The notes under the pieces: generated by a model
What the model was told of the DNA's origin: nothing
Database searches by the model: none
What the model saw: only the letters and a program-made list of their open reading frames with translations
Origin: Topomyia yanbarensis
Lineage: Eukaryota; Arthropoda; Insecta; Diptera; Culicidae
Reading direction: 5' to 3'
DNA: 64,000 nt
Assembly: GCF_030247195.1 (NCBI RefSeq)
Contig: NC_080672.1
Span: 363,250,271 to 363,314,270, forward strand
Program-made: the position numbers and the translations under genes
In this document: in pieces, positions 45,512 through 56,984 of the stretch
Layout of the letters: every line of letters begins with the position of its first letter
Position numbering within the stretch: position 1 is the stretch's first letter

Positions 45512-46389
45512 GGTGACATTACGCATCTCGATTCGATCAAAATTCTATCGACTTGACCTTGTTTCGCATTATGTATTTCGAACCGAGCTCGAAAGTAAAA
45601 TTTTTAAAGCTCATGCGAAAATGCAACTTTTTAAACTTAATATTTTTTTTCCATACATCAAATACTTTCTGAGCTACCAGCGATTGAAAAATGTTCAATT
45701 TTTCTAACTTCAAAAGTTGAAAGCTCATACCTTGAAGTAAATATTATATTCAGCCATAATAAAAATACCTGTTAAATATGTTTAGCTAAAGAATGAAGAA
45801 AATAATTTTGAATGAATTTTATTTGTAAATCTGACGTTGATTGGCCCGTACGGCGTATAAAAGTTATCGTCGATGTCTAAACTATTTTTCATGAATGAAA
45901 CGAAAAGATTCGTTTTTTATCAATTGTTTTATACAGTATAAATATTTTTTGAAAGGGTAAATCTATTTTTCGTACATAAAAAGAAAAAAATCGTATTTCT
46001 ATGTTACAACGGATCTTTTTGGATCGATGTTGACAACATCGATTTTATTTCAAAGTGCGATTGTGTACTAGAATTTTTTTTTTATATTTGCGAAACTTAT
46101 CCATATATATTTCGATAACAATCAACTAAAAACTAAATAAATTAAAACAATTCTTATATTTTACCAAAGTTGGTTTTATGAAACTTATTTGTAGCAGAAT
46201 TAAAAATATTTTTTCTCAGTGTATACTCTTATTTGACAGTTTGCGCTCGAACAGGCAGTCGAAATCTAGTACCGCAATCTAACAAGCTCGAACGCTTGGT
46301 CGAATGCGATACGTAATGCCGCAATTTAGTCGAAACGACTTCAAAACGTTTCGAATCGAGTCTCTCGAATCGAGATGCGGAATGCCACC
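45512..46389. mobile_element. 878-bp TIR element with 5-bp TSD in the array
   Basis: The left terminus GGTGACATTACGCATCTCGA and the right terminus (other strand) GGTGGCATTCCGCATCTCGA match for about 25 bp with two changes. CCAGG flanks both sides (45507-45511, 46390-46394). Array monomers elsewhere have one copy (GCACAGCCAGGCTTAAC at about 46660), confirming an insertion. Short frames inside have no recognised domain. The superfamily is unclear. Confidence 0.75.
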
Positions 46390-46960
46390 CCAGGATTAAC
46401 TTCCCACTTGAGTTATAGGAAGAATTGGGGTGAAACGGGTACACACGTCTCCTACGGTTATTCTAACAATCTTCAATAGATTCCCCTGAATTTCTAACAG
46501 AAGAATTACCACTTTTTATCAACCGCTTTCAGTCTCTTTCTTAAATGTTGAGTGAGGTATAAATCCACACTTGTATTATGTGAACAAGATTTTTCTACAT
46601 AAGAATTACTACTTACTTTTCATCAGCCGCATTCGGCCTCTTTACAAGAAGCACAGCCAGGCTTAACTTCTTATACTTGGATTATGGGAGGAATTGGGGT
46701 AAAACGAGTCCACACGTTTCGGGCGGTCAAACTAACTATATTCAAACGATAACCTGAACTACATAAGAATTACCACTTTGGTTCAGCCGCATACAGCCTT
46801 TTACCGAAATATAAAGCAGGATTAACTTCAAACTTTAGTTGTGCGAAAAATTGGAGTAAAATGGATGTTTACGTTTCATAAGAGTAATCTAATTTTCGTC
46901 AATCGATTCTCTGGACTTTTTTACATAAGAAATACTAATTTTTGTAAACCGTGTTAACCG

Positions 46961-48496
46961 AGTACACAACACAATAAATTCAGGCGACATTATTTCAGAG
47001 CTCCAGGTGGATGCCTAAGCATAGCTAATAGTTGTATCGATTTTGTTAGCTATTTTCGGCAAATTTATGACTAAGAGAAGCTACAGCAATAAAATTTAAA
47101 GACGAATTCGGTATTCTAGAGCAAATCAGTTATAAACATAGAACGGAAAACTAGGACTAGGCAGGCTCAATGTGAAGAATCTTTTGTCTTCTGCTGGTAG
47201 TAGTTGAGCTTTCTACCCAAGTTTACCGCATGGTCGTTGATAACTCATAATGTTGATAAATGCAGGGACTCTTGCGTTTCAACTTCGCCTCATCAGTAAC
47301 TGACAGGTCAACTTGATCACCAGCTGGACTCTTTATCCAAAAAATGTCACCCTACTGATGTGTATTGGTTAAACTACTGATCGGGATCTATAAACAAAGT
47401 TTAGGTATGTGAGTGTTGCTTGTGAAATATGTGATATAACATCGTTATTTGATCTTGTTTCTGTAAACCGGTGCTAAGTTCTCTTTAGTGTAAGACAGAC
47501 GATACATAAGAACAACTTTGTAGACCATATGGTAGTCATCGAACTAAGAAACTCCTATAGTTTAGGGACATGACTCACTTCGACACTTGTTTATTCATAA
47601 ACCGGAGTAGTACCGGAGCCTCCAAACCGAGCATAACTAATCAATTAACAAATCGTCCGAAAATATCCTCCTTCCTGACCATATGCTTAAACATTGCGCA
47701 ATAGAGATTTATTGAACCCTTGCGATGTTCGACTCACCCAGTTTTCAGTCGACTCACTGTGTTTACTGTAGGTATGGCGAAGTCGCCCGCCGGTGATCAG
47801 TCGGAAAACAACTTCCCAATTTGGTCATTTTGTCATTTGAATAAAATCTGGCTTCTCCACCAGTGTGTCCGTTCGCGCCGCCCGCTACCGCCAAATGACG
47901 ACAGACGGACGGTGAATTATAGCTGGATTGAATTCCATTCCATGCGCGCGCACAATCACAGTGACTGAGCAGCATCACATACTATATACCACACTGACCT
48001 CATTTAAAACGACATTTCCTTAGATGGGAAAAACGAATTGGGTGCATGGTAAGATGCAAGAAGTTAAAAACACTTTAATGCGTGTCTTTTTACGACGTGA
48101 CAACTGTTCCACTTTTTGCAAACTGTTGCTCTTCGCGGTAACATCTGCTCCCAGCATGGTTTTCCATGTCGGACACGTGTCACGGTTCGGGCTGTCTCAT
48201 ATTCTAAATGTTACTGTCAGTACATCGGTCATTAACATGTTCTTAAAAAGGTAGCCGTTAGGTGAAAATCCACCCTGTTAGATTTATTATAACGAAATCA
48301 AGCAGCTTCAACTAGTTGTCACTCTTTGTCATCACAGAGCACGAAGGCACAACACCAGATGATGCTCTGGAATTCGCAAAACAAACATACGGCACTGCTG
48401 CAGCAAAGAGTAGACATTCCATTGCTAATCCTTCACAGAAAAACAGATAAAACGATTTGTTTATTTACTTGTGTTTTTATTTTTTTCTAATTCTAG
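46961..48496. other. Distal part of the myosin intron
   Basis: No repeat boundary or gene was recognised. A CATCAGTAACTGACAGGTCA block near 47290 recalls the repeat pieces around 53950 and 57265. The last 30 bases are T-rich and lead to the acceptor AG at 48495-48496. Confidence 0.5.
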
Positions 48497-48618
48497 ATCG
48501 AGAAGACCAGTCCATTTTGTGTACCGGTGAGTCGGGAGCCGGTAAGACCGAAAACACAAAGAAAGTGATACAGTATTTAGCGTACGTAGCCGCATCCAAA
48601 CCGAAGGGATCCGTTGCG
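48497..48618 (+). CDS. zip: Non-muscle myosin II heavy chain, P-loop exon
   Basis: A 122-nt exon that, with the G carried over from 29238, encodes 41 residues starting [26 protein letters not shown] is the ATP-binding P-loop of the motor. [20 protein letters not shown] follows and leads into surface loop 1. [10 protein letters not shown] is the non-muscle/zipper form; muscle Mhc differs. The exon ends GTTGCG before GTAAGC (donor 48619-48620), phase 0, within loop 1. This is a site where non-muscle and smooth-muscle myosin II genes often use alternative exons. The next exon, expected to lead to the switch I region, was not found in the remaining 15 kb. Confidence 0.96.
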
Positions 48619-50073
48619 GTAAGCAAAACAATTTTTACAATTATCGATATTGTTTAGATACTGTTAGTACCGTAGACTTTGGGCAGATCCTCTCTCTGGT
48701 TTGCTGTTACACCACAAACATTTAACAGAACAATGGCACATGGAATCATATTCTAATGGAAGGTTTGTTTTACGCGTGTGTGACATAGATTGTGTATTTT
48801 CTTTAGTATGTTAGTACAGAACAAACAGAAGGTGTAGGAGAAAAGATCTAATGTACAAATTTCTTCTTATGAGTAGGGAATTGAACGTTTCCCAAGGCGT
48901 TCGGATATTGATGAAACGTGTTTTGTTTGCGGTGATTTATTGGACAAACAGTTAAACAAAGCTCACCCTGCCGTGACTTGCCATGTTTGGGAATAGTTTT
49001 GCAAAACGTGTCTACATGTTTGCCGCTATGCCATTCGAGTTCAGTGTTAGCTATAGGCACTTAGATTGTTATTGGTACAAGGATGCTAAAGCGAATCATT
49101 TCAGTCTTACTCAACATGTCAACAGTTCAATGGTCCATGGGCTGTATTGCGATACACCTTAGAAAGGTATCGTGTTATTCCACATATGTACATCTCTTTT
49201 GAACGGTATGATAAAAATATCAGAAGGAATTAAGATGTGAGTTTGAATCGACGCTATATATTAGTTATTGACCCTCAAAAAGGCAAGCTTAAATTGTGAC
49301 TTAAAGAAGCATCACTCCTTAGACCCAATGCAATCAAAATCCTCTTTTTTATTGTTTTATCAGTGAGAGAATCGAAAGCCCGAAAACGCTCGGTCATTTG
49401 TATTTCAAATTACAAGTTAATTGAAACTAGAGAACTATAAATAGCCGGGCCTCTGAGGCTCCTTGCCTTTTTGAGGGTTCAGTTTTGATCTAAAGTCTTT
49501 TAAATGTTTTCGATTTCAAGATCCAATATATCTGAAAACAATTCATAAATATAATTTTCCGTTACACTATAGTTTAGAGAAACGGTTCTTAACCTGAATT
49601 CCACAAACCAGACAATGTGAAAACGGAATATTTCGGCATCAGTTTTTTAACTAAAATCATTTCTGCTGGTTTTAAATATATGTCCACAATTTTCAAACAA
49701 AATTTGAGTTCTGTCGGTCTATTCAAAAAACTTTCATGAAGCTGTGAGTATTTTTAGACATTCCGACAACAAAATAAACAATATCGATGTGCTCCATCCT
49801 CCAGTGATTAATTAATAATGAAAAGAATCGGCAAATATATGAATTATAATATACTAGTGTATTATTTGGATATTTGTCATCTGTTGGTATAAAAGATGGG
49901 GAGGTTTTATGCCTTCTGGAGAGCGAGTTTGAAAAAAGTTCAGCTCCAGAAGGCTTTTCCCTGCTCCTAAAATAAACAAAGTAAAGTATTCGAGCAAATG
50001 GTAATTGCGTCCACAAGTCATGGGCCAAATATGAGCCTCTTCCCGTGGCTCTAGTTCACTTACGAGAGTTTTC
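48619..50073. other. zip: Start of the next myosin intron
   Basis: No exon or named repeat was recognised between the donor at 48619 and the foldback fragment at 50074. The intron runs beyond the window as far as can be seen. Confidence 0.55.
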
Positions 50074-50395
50074 TAAGACTTTTTTTTGGTATCCAACGGG
50101 GGAAAAAGACCGAAATGGTGAGTTCGACGAAAAAACTTATGTGAAAAAAATTCCTCCCAGAGGCAGGATTCGAAGCTGCAACCCTTGGGACTCCGGCCAC
50201 AAACCCTTATGCTCTCCCTGGGCTATGATGTCTCAGAAAGAACACATGATTATCCCATCGGCGACAGTGATCATACCACTGCCTCTAGAGCAAGATCATA
50301 CACAACCGCCCCGATGCCACCCAACACAATTTGATCTGTTTAATTTCCCCGCTAGATACCAAGGTCCGTGTTTTTATTATTGTCTGGTGTCTGAT
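50074..50395 (-). mobile_element. Truncated second copy of the foldback/tRNA-like element
   Basis: It shares with 33818-34100 the order GGTATCCAAC, CGAAATGGTGAG, TATGTGAAAAAAA, TCTCAGAAAGAACA(C/T)ATGAT and TTTAATTTCCCCGCTAGATACCAAGG. The right arm is missing after about 50395. On the minus strand the left arm contains GGTTGCAGCTTCGAATCCTG, close to a tRNA T-arm with B box, preceded by AGAGCATAAGGG. Confidence 0.65.
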
Positions 50396-50780
50396 TTTAG
50401 TTTGGTGGATGACAGAACTAATTGAGGCTGTAGATTTCTAGTCCCTACTTAGCGGAGTCTTCTAATTTTTGTTGTAATATATATAAACAATCGGAAATTT
50501 AAATTCAAAATTCAATATAAAAGCCCACAGTGGTCCTGCATACCTAAAAACATAAGGCTGTGTAGCTTATTTTATTACGTACAGATTTGTTTAAGGTTGC
50601 AAGTTGATTGGAGGTGCCCGGAAAATGTTTTTTTTTAACTTCAAAGGGCAAAATATTTTTTGAAAATGTACTATTCTTAGCATGGAGGAGAATGAGACCA
50701 TACACATAATTTTATATAAATAAATGTTTTTACTACATAATCGGACCAATTTGCAGTTTTCGGCAAAGTTGATCTTTAAA

Positions 50781-51875
50781 CTATATATCTGAGGATTTTT
50801 GAGAGGCTCGCGCCTTACGTTTAACTCCACTTATTAGGTTCTGTACACCTGGCTGCAGCTTTTTCTGTATGGAAACCCATTTTTTCTTCATGGCTTCCTC
50901 AGATTTGACCTCCTTGGGATGCTTCCGTAGTGCCTGCTTCATAATTGCCCAGTATTTTTCGATAGGCCTTACTTCCGGTGCATTGGGAGGGTTCATGTCC
51001 TTGGATACGGAAGTGACTTTGTTGGCTTCATACCCTACTCTAGGACAACATTTGAATAGTGATCTGACCAGAAGATCGTAGGGCCCTCGTGTTGCTTCTA
51101 CAGATGAAACACGCGCTTCTGTAGACACTCCTTGAGGTAGATCTCTTCGCACTCCGTTTGCCACATGAGCAGATTGCTTGCCAAATCATGTATTTATTGA
51201 CAAACTTTAAGAGTTTGTGCTTCCTTACTTCATCCGGAACATCAAACTTGTACTGAGCGTTGAAGAACAGTAGCCCCGGAAGCTGCTAGAAGTCCGCCTT
51301 GACGTAAGTCTTATCATCCATGATGAGACAATGAGGCTTCGTCAGCATCTGGGTGTACAATTTCCGTGCCCGAGACTTTCCCACCTTATTTTGCCATTCG
51401 TCACAATTTGGAGCCTTCTGCACATTGTACGTATGCAGTCCCTCCCGATCCTTGGCACTTTGAACGAAAGACTTGGACAGATTCAACTTTTTGAACACAT
51501 CTCTGCCCGAGCATTGGAATTCCGCTTAACCCTCCGGAAGTCGCGCTTATGGCCCACTGAACGAGCAGCCGCTGGTGCCCTAAGGCGATTTCGCTAGATT
51601 TTCAAAGCAGCGTGTACTCAGTGCACTAGCGCGACTACCGGAAGGTTAAACGCTTTCACTACACGCTTGTGATCTTGATTACTAATAGAACATCCATTCT
51701 GATCGCATTTATCCTTCCGTTCGATGCTCAGAGTTTGGTACTAACGTTTAATCACATGACTAACCGTTGACTGCACGATTCTTAGTTGTTTTCCGAAGTC
51801 CTGATGAGAGAGTTGAAGATTTTCCAAGTACTTGCGCAAAATCAATTCGCGACGTTGCTTTTCGGGTGACGCCAT
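50781..51875 (-). pseudogene. DD37E transposase relic interrupted by a MITE
   Basis: The start is MASPEKQRRELILRKYLENL (ATG 51873-51875), with a helix-turn-helix (LSHQDFGKQLRIVQSTVSHV). After a gap come KSRARKLYTQML and MDDKTYVKADF (first D). A weakened second catalytic block FWSDHYSN follows, then KDMNPPNAPEVRPIEKYW (E) and a Lys-rich tail. Between the second D and E there are 101 nt against 111 in the other copy, so about 10 nt are deleted and the frame is lost. An in-frame TAG follows the VLE after FWSDHYSN. A 116-bp TTAA MITE splits the linker region at 51526-51649. It cannot encode an active enzyme. Confidence 0.85.
51530..51645. mobile_element. 116-bp TTAA MITE (piggyBac-like) inside a transposase relic
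   Basis: The ends are CCCTCCGGAAGTCGCGC and, on the other strand, CCTTCCGGTAGTCGCGC, with exact TTAA on both sides (51526-51529, 51646-51649). Interior GAGCAGCCGCTGGTGC matches the copy at 24303-24414. TTAA duplication is the hallmark of piggyBac integration. No transposase is encoded. Confidence 0.85.
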
Positions 51876-52554
51876 TTTATCCAATTTTCGAAAAACTAAC
51901 AGCGATAAAAAATACAGTGTAAACACTCTGAACTACTTTTAGGCAAACTTCCAAGAGAAAATACCCAATGGGTTATTTTCTACAGCGTTTTTTCCCGTGA
52001 TGCAATTTGATGTGTAACACCCTTTACTAAGAAAATCGGTAGCATCCAGCCATACATCGAGTAATGATAGGCAAACACATTTCTGTTCTACTGTTCCCTG
52101 ATTTGCCTTTGAATTTCTGAATTGAATTTTCTCGAATTCTTCAAGTTTTCACTTTGCATTGTGCTCTTGGCCCGCGCATAAATAAATTCTTCTGTAAAAG
52201 ACATGATGCATTATCTCCATCAACGTGGCCTAGAGATGTATCTGCTTTCGTGAGTTTTTTTTTGAGAAAAGCGCTCCTTGGTAGCCTACGAAATAAGTTT
52301 TTGTTTTGTATGTGAACTGTTCATTTTGTGCCATTGTGGCGTTATTTGCCAAAGACGAAACATTAAATAAATTAAAAGGCTCCAATGTTTCTTTACCGAG
52401 GACTCTGAAAAAACTGCATTATCGAAGACTCTGACCTTCTTTTCAAAATCATATACATTGAATCGATTGGACCATATCTGATCTCCTATCGGATTAAAGA
52501 TAAATATTCTAAATATTTCCAAAAATCTGACGCCGAAATATTCAGCCGTGACGG

Positions 52555-53130
52555 ATATCTCGAAAGTGAAATCTTTTATGAAGGATTATCGCATCTACAT
52601 GCCCGTTTATACAGTTGAGATTGACGGTGGGGTTGCCGATTCGTAATTGTTTCAAGGACTCTCTCCAGTGAGGGCCATCGCACAGGACGGGAAATTGTTT
52701 TTTTGTCTCTTCAAACTTATATTGGGTAACGTTTAACGAGACAGCCGGAAAATCGGAGTCTCCTTCGAGGAGGTTCGTCTGCCGTCGGCTGTTTGTACCG
52801 CGCGTCAGGTTTTGCACTAAACACAAGCAAATGGGACATTGTAGCAATAAGCACTCGTTTACATAGAAACAACAAAAAGAGCCACTCACCACGACACATT
52901 TTTACGGACTCTTGCCTCAAAGAGAGTACGACATTGACCGTTCGCATGTGGGGAAATCTGTGACTGATCATAAAAACTATTGGCAGTTGAGATTTCTTAC
53001 AAAAATTTAAAAAAAATTCTCTTGAGGAGCTGCCAAATATCGAGAAAGCGACTGGCACAAAGTTGAAGCAAACAGCTCCTGGTCTTGGAAATTTGAGATC
53101 CACAATGAATTTGCAGCGCCTCGGCATTTC
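52555..53130 (+). pseudogene. Second relic of an I-type ORF1 (gag), with zinc-knuckle remnant
   Basis: Plus-strand frames give, in order, YRIYMPVYTVEIDGGVADS, VTFNETAGKS, RRLFVPRVRFCTKHKQMGHC and KLKQTAPGLGNLRS. These follow the intact ORF1 segments FKVYVPCRVVEIDGVVAEPG, VTFSGSAL, RLFVPRVMNCSNCKQLGHTA and KPKQFAPGLGNINS. Frames change between blocks and stops intervene. The first zinc knuckle keeps C, H and C but has lost one Cys. It is an old, decayed element in opposite orientation to the full copy. Confidence 0.8.
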
Positions 53131-53742
53131 AATCAAAAGCTTAACTTTGTCCAGGGGTGCTCTTTGCTACTTTTTTATTGTTATGAAATTGGTAAAACGA
53201 CTGATGAAGTTCGCAATATTTTTAATTTGAAGTCTTCGCAGTTGAATTTTTTTGTCGTGCAGGTTTATTGTTTAATATTGTATCCAATGTAGATTTGATA
53301 ACAACGCCATTTTTTTCGAATGAATGGGACTGAAAGAGCTCTTCTGACACCTTTGGTGGAGTCTAAATTTTGCGCCTTTTTGGTGTCTAGATTTTCAGTT
53401 CGAATTTTGAAATTTTGTGTACCTGAAAATGGCACGCTTATCCCAGCTCATTTTTGACCTGTCCTCATTTATTTTATAAAGTCAATCAAGATTTCATCGT
53501 TCCTCCAAGGTTGGCGCTCTTTGCGGGGGCTAACCCGGCCAACCGCACGCTACGGGCGCAATACATGTATAAAACTACCATACAAACTCGGTTTTATTCG
53601 AAAAATACTTTGGATTAGATACTAGAATCACAGTGTGGCAAAAATTTTGTTTTCATCCTTTGGAAAATTGAATTAGTTACACAGATTTCTGTATTAAAAA
53701 CTTACGGATTTACTAACTTAGTTATGGAGTTTCCATTTCGAC

Positions 53743-54230
53743 TTCGTCTCATCAGAGTTCGGCACTAACTTAGTGACAGGACTAAGCTACCGCCGGATTG
53801 ACGCTAACTCCAAAGACGAAGACACTGAAGACACGATTTCTGTTCCTGAGCAAACACCTAGTCAAGCGTGAACGCCTAACGCAACTGGCTGGTACCGAGT
53901 GATGTCTCGGTTAGCCAATTTTGGTGTTGGTTTGGATATATCGGCAAGTTGGTGTCAGTTACTGACGAGTGGAACATAAAACATGCAAAAATCAAATTCA
54001 AATCTAAGTTAGGTTTTATGCCCAACAATTGTTTATCCAATTTTGTTCCGTTGGGAAAAATGTGGCATACTCGTAGGCGTTTAGCTCTCATGCCAAAAGA
54101 CAGTTCGTTTCCCTATACTCGATAGCGACCCAGAGCTTCTGTACTTGGCTAACCGAGACATCACTCGGTATCAGCCAGTTGCTTTGGGTGTTCACACATG
54201 TTGTGTGAACTGTTTGGATTTAGTGTTTAA
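53743..54230 (+). repeat. Dispersed repeat C (copy 2) and adjoining repeat D
   Basis: Positions 53743-53880 match 4430-4570. Positions 54085-54225 match 62606-62750 (CTTCTGTA-TTGGCT, CATCACTCGG, TTGCTTTGGG-GTTCACA, GTGTGAACT-TTTGGATTT). Between them, GTGTCAGTTACTGACGAGTG with AACATAAAACAT recurs near 54878. Shared CTGGTACCGAGTGATGTCTC at 53890 is the complement of GAGACATCACTCGGTATCAG at 54148, so the block 53880-54190 is also an inverted repeat. Confidence 0.65.
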
Positions 54231-55197
54231 CTGGAGCAAATAAACCTTAATCTTGCCAAAAAATATACAAAAGAAATATCCTTGTAAAAGTTTGGACTTC
54301 ACACGGGTATTGTAGTAAAATGAGGAAAAATGTCAAAAATATCTAATTATTCAAATAGCTCTCATTCAAAATGGTGCTATTATGCGCAAGTTTTTTCGCC
54401 GATCCAGTAGTATTTGGATTAAACTTACAAGAGTTTTCATTGAGGATTAATGTACAAGAGTTTTCACTGAGACGGATTGGGAACGTAAACTTTTTCAATT
54501 CTGAAAGGTGAGAAAATCGTGGGTTTTTTTCCTTTTATTTATTGAAGTTTTATAAAACTGATATTTTTTAGAGTTCATGGATCCATTCACACTAAAGTAT
54601 TACACTGACCTTGGTTTATTAAAACATAAGATTTTGAGTAGGAGCAATTCAAATCAATGTTTGCCAGATTTTGTTCCCACACACGACTTCAAACCCGCCC
54701 ATCACAAATAAAACTCTATCTTTGACAGTTAACAGTGTTGCCAAACTTTAGTAGATACACGCAACATGGTTGCCGTCTAATGCTTAAATATTATGTTATA
54801 GTATATTGCCATTGATAAAGGTTTTTTAAAATTCGGTCAGCTTTTTCGGTCAAATACTTCTTTATGTGGCAGCAAGTTGCTGGCAGTTACTGACGAGTGG
54901 AACACGAAACATTCAAATCCTACTTTTCTAAGTTAGGGCTCATGCACTCGGATGTTTGACAAAAGGTCGAAAGACGAAATATCGAAAGACAAAAAGTTTG
55001 ATACATTTAAAGTCGAAACCAAATTTTTAACCTTTCATTTAATAAAATTTCTTTCGAGGAACGAAAAATCAAATGTCATCGCTACTATAGATCTTTTTCT
55101 CTGTTATTATAGTGAAACAAACATAAAATGTTTACCAATATTATATATAGAAAGAAAAATGTCGCATACCAGTCATAGTTCATTGTTTTTAAATTAG

Positions 55198-55278
55198 CAG
55201 AGAAATTTTTGTAATTAAATAAATAAATGAAAATATAAATTAATGAATATATAAATAAATACATAAATAAATAAATCA
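55198..55278. repeat. AAAT-rich simple repeat
   Basis: Imperfect AAATAAAT/ATAAATAA tract with scattered substitutions. No other content was seen. Confidence 0.85.
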
Positions 55279-56040
55279 ACATTGCCGACTAATCTGGCTA
55301 GGCCACATCGCTACGCTCAGTCGAACCTAAACTAAATTATAGCCCGCACGGTTGAATAAGCCGAGCAAACGAGTGGATCACAGGTTTGCTTGCGAGGGGC
55401 CGCCGCTTCTGACGACGGTCGGCAGTCATTTCGTCCAGCGGATCCTCAGTAGCTCAGTAGCGATCTTCAAACAAAAGACGGACAAAATCTAAAATGTTAC
55501 CTATTTTGGCTGAAAATCACAAGTTAAGCTAATTTTGAGGTGCTGAGCTCATTTTTGATATCAAAAGTCATCAAATATTAAATGTATTTTTTCCATACAG
55601 TGGCATTGAACCTTTCTTATGACTATGATCTCATTTTTATGATAGATTTTCCGTTACTGTTCTCCAGTACCAACAATATCATAAAAAATTAAGAGCACTA
55701 CTTTAAATCCATTGTGTAACGTGTTACTGTATATTGTCTATTTATCTTGAACAAAACACCATGCGCCTCCATATCAGTAACAAAACTTCAAAATCTCCTT
55801 GAACCCGTTTGCGCACCTAGCAGGGCCGTCTTAAGATTACGCGGGGCCCCTGGGCACTATTGGACTGAGGGGCCCCTTTAACTGAACTAGTATAAAAAGC
55901 TCGAGTATGAGTATGATCAAAAAATGATAAGTGGGATTCAAAATATAAGGAGAACAAAGGCGATTTCAGATTTCAACAACCAGGTGTCGTTGCTAGTGTC
56001 CAAATATTCTCGAAAATCGTTAGATGGTCTGAGAAAATCT

Positions 56041-56168
56041 CAAAAAGTTATTTGTTTTCCTGACCTATCCGAATGAACGGCCTATCACACTATATGCGGT
56101 GGTGGGAGTTTAAACTCAGGTGAACTGCGTACAGTGTAATGGACTGACCAACTGCGCTATAGTGTGCT
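56041..56168 (-). mobile_element. tRNA-derived SINE remnant
   Basis: The minus strand reads ACTATAGCGCAGTTGGTCAG (A-box-like), ACTGTACGCAGTTCACCTGA and GTTTAAACTCCCACC (B-box-like). The spacing is that of a tRNA. The ACGCAGTTCACCTGAG stretch resembles the head of the Feilai copy at 30692. It is degenerate and cannot be a functional tRNA. It lies within the hAT element. Confidence 0.55.
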
Positions 56169-56984
56169 CAGACGGTGTAATCTGTCCTTCATAGTTGCAA
56201 GACGTTGTTTGAGGATCATGACTGCATCCATCAAGAAGGAGAAATGTTGGAGTAGAGTGCACAGAAAAAAAAATATTTTACAATTTTAAGTTTATTTTCA
56301 TGCACATATTTGGAGCATGAATATAAATGTAAAATTAAGTTCCACCACAAATACACACGACTTGTCGTGCTTTCTTCAACGAATTTTACTAAACCAACCT
56401 TTTCAACCTTTTCCTTATGATGTACCCTTTTCTGTTTATCTTTATTACCCTCTCAAAAATGATGATACAATGGTGGTTTTCATGATTTTCAATTGGATGA
56501 AAACCATAATTTTCCAATTAAAAACCTGTACCTGAGCACTCTCAGTAAGCATCTCAATTCTTAACATACTGAAACGATATATAAAGACAAAATTCCGACG
56601 GCAATGTTAGGATAACAAGTTTTAATATATTCCGCGTAATTCCCTCTACAATAGTCTAATTTCCCCCTGGGGGTGAATTCAGTCCGGTTGAAAACCACTG
56701 AACTAAACAGAGTTCCTACTTCGGAAAAAGCCACAATGTTTCTTTCCATCAATATTGATTGCTCTTTGCTTACAGATGGTCACATTCTGGAATCCTTGAA
56801 ATCAATCGATTGATCGCCTAAATTCGCACGCATTTTTGCACGAATTGGTGGTGAGGTACATTTTTGTTACATATTCTGACAGACGTTTAGTGAATTCGTT
56901 TGTTCTGACCGGTTTGAGGGGGCGTAGAAAGCGAAGCGGTGCATTTTAATTACAGCATTCCTACTGAAAAAAATGATGATTCGA

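Larger units (their letters stand above)
42160..46960. repeat. Head-to-head inverted satellite-like array, ~150-165-bp monomer
   Basis: Each monomer carries a GGGGTAAAACGGGT-like box, a GTTTCGTACGGTCATTCTAA block, CAATCGATTCCCTGGACTAT and CAGCCGCATTCAGCCTCTTT. In the left half these are on the minus strand (boxes near 42256, 42512, 44453, 44618, 44733 and 44905). In the right half they are on the plus strand (45081, 45231, 45389, 46431, 46695 and 46854). Orientation flips near 45005, where diverged AACCTG...GGCTGAA arms face each other. Two transposons (42590-44369 and 45512-46389) interrupt it. It is not known whether this is a local tandem satellite or the repeated interior of a large element. 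Confidence 0.8.
29239..48496 (+). other. zip: 19.3-kb intron of the myosin gene
   Basis: It is bounded by GT (29239-29240) and AG (48495-48496), and the split codon G|AT restores Asp. It is packed with transposon-derived sequence listed separately. Between these, 34556-39179 and 46961-48496 show little that I can name. The first contains a small family A remnant (35255-35420) and a 14-bp inverted pair (35660-35673/35892-35905). Confidence 0.93.
50781..52024 (-). mobile_element. Second DD37E Tc1/mariner copy, one end missing
   Basis: At the transposase 5' side, AAGGGTGTTACACATCAAAT (read on minus, ending at 52024) lies next to TA and resembles the TIR at 31345. The other end was not found beyond the transposase stop near 50781. 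The coding relic and a nested TTAA MITE are described separately. It is a more diverged member than the 31345 copy. Confidence 0.75.

Noticed and set aside
50526..50533. CACAGTGG near the second mariner copy as another Transib end
   Set aside because: No partner end with a matching 5-bp flank was found. One octamer alone is weak.
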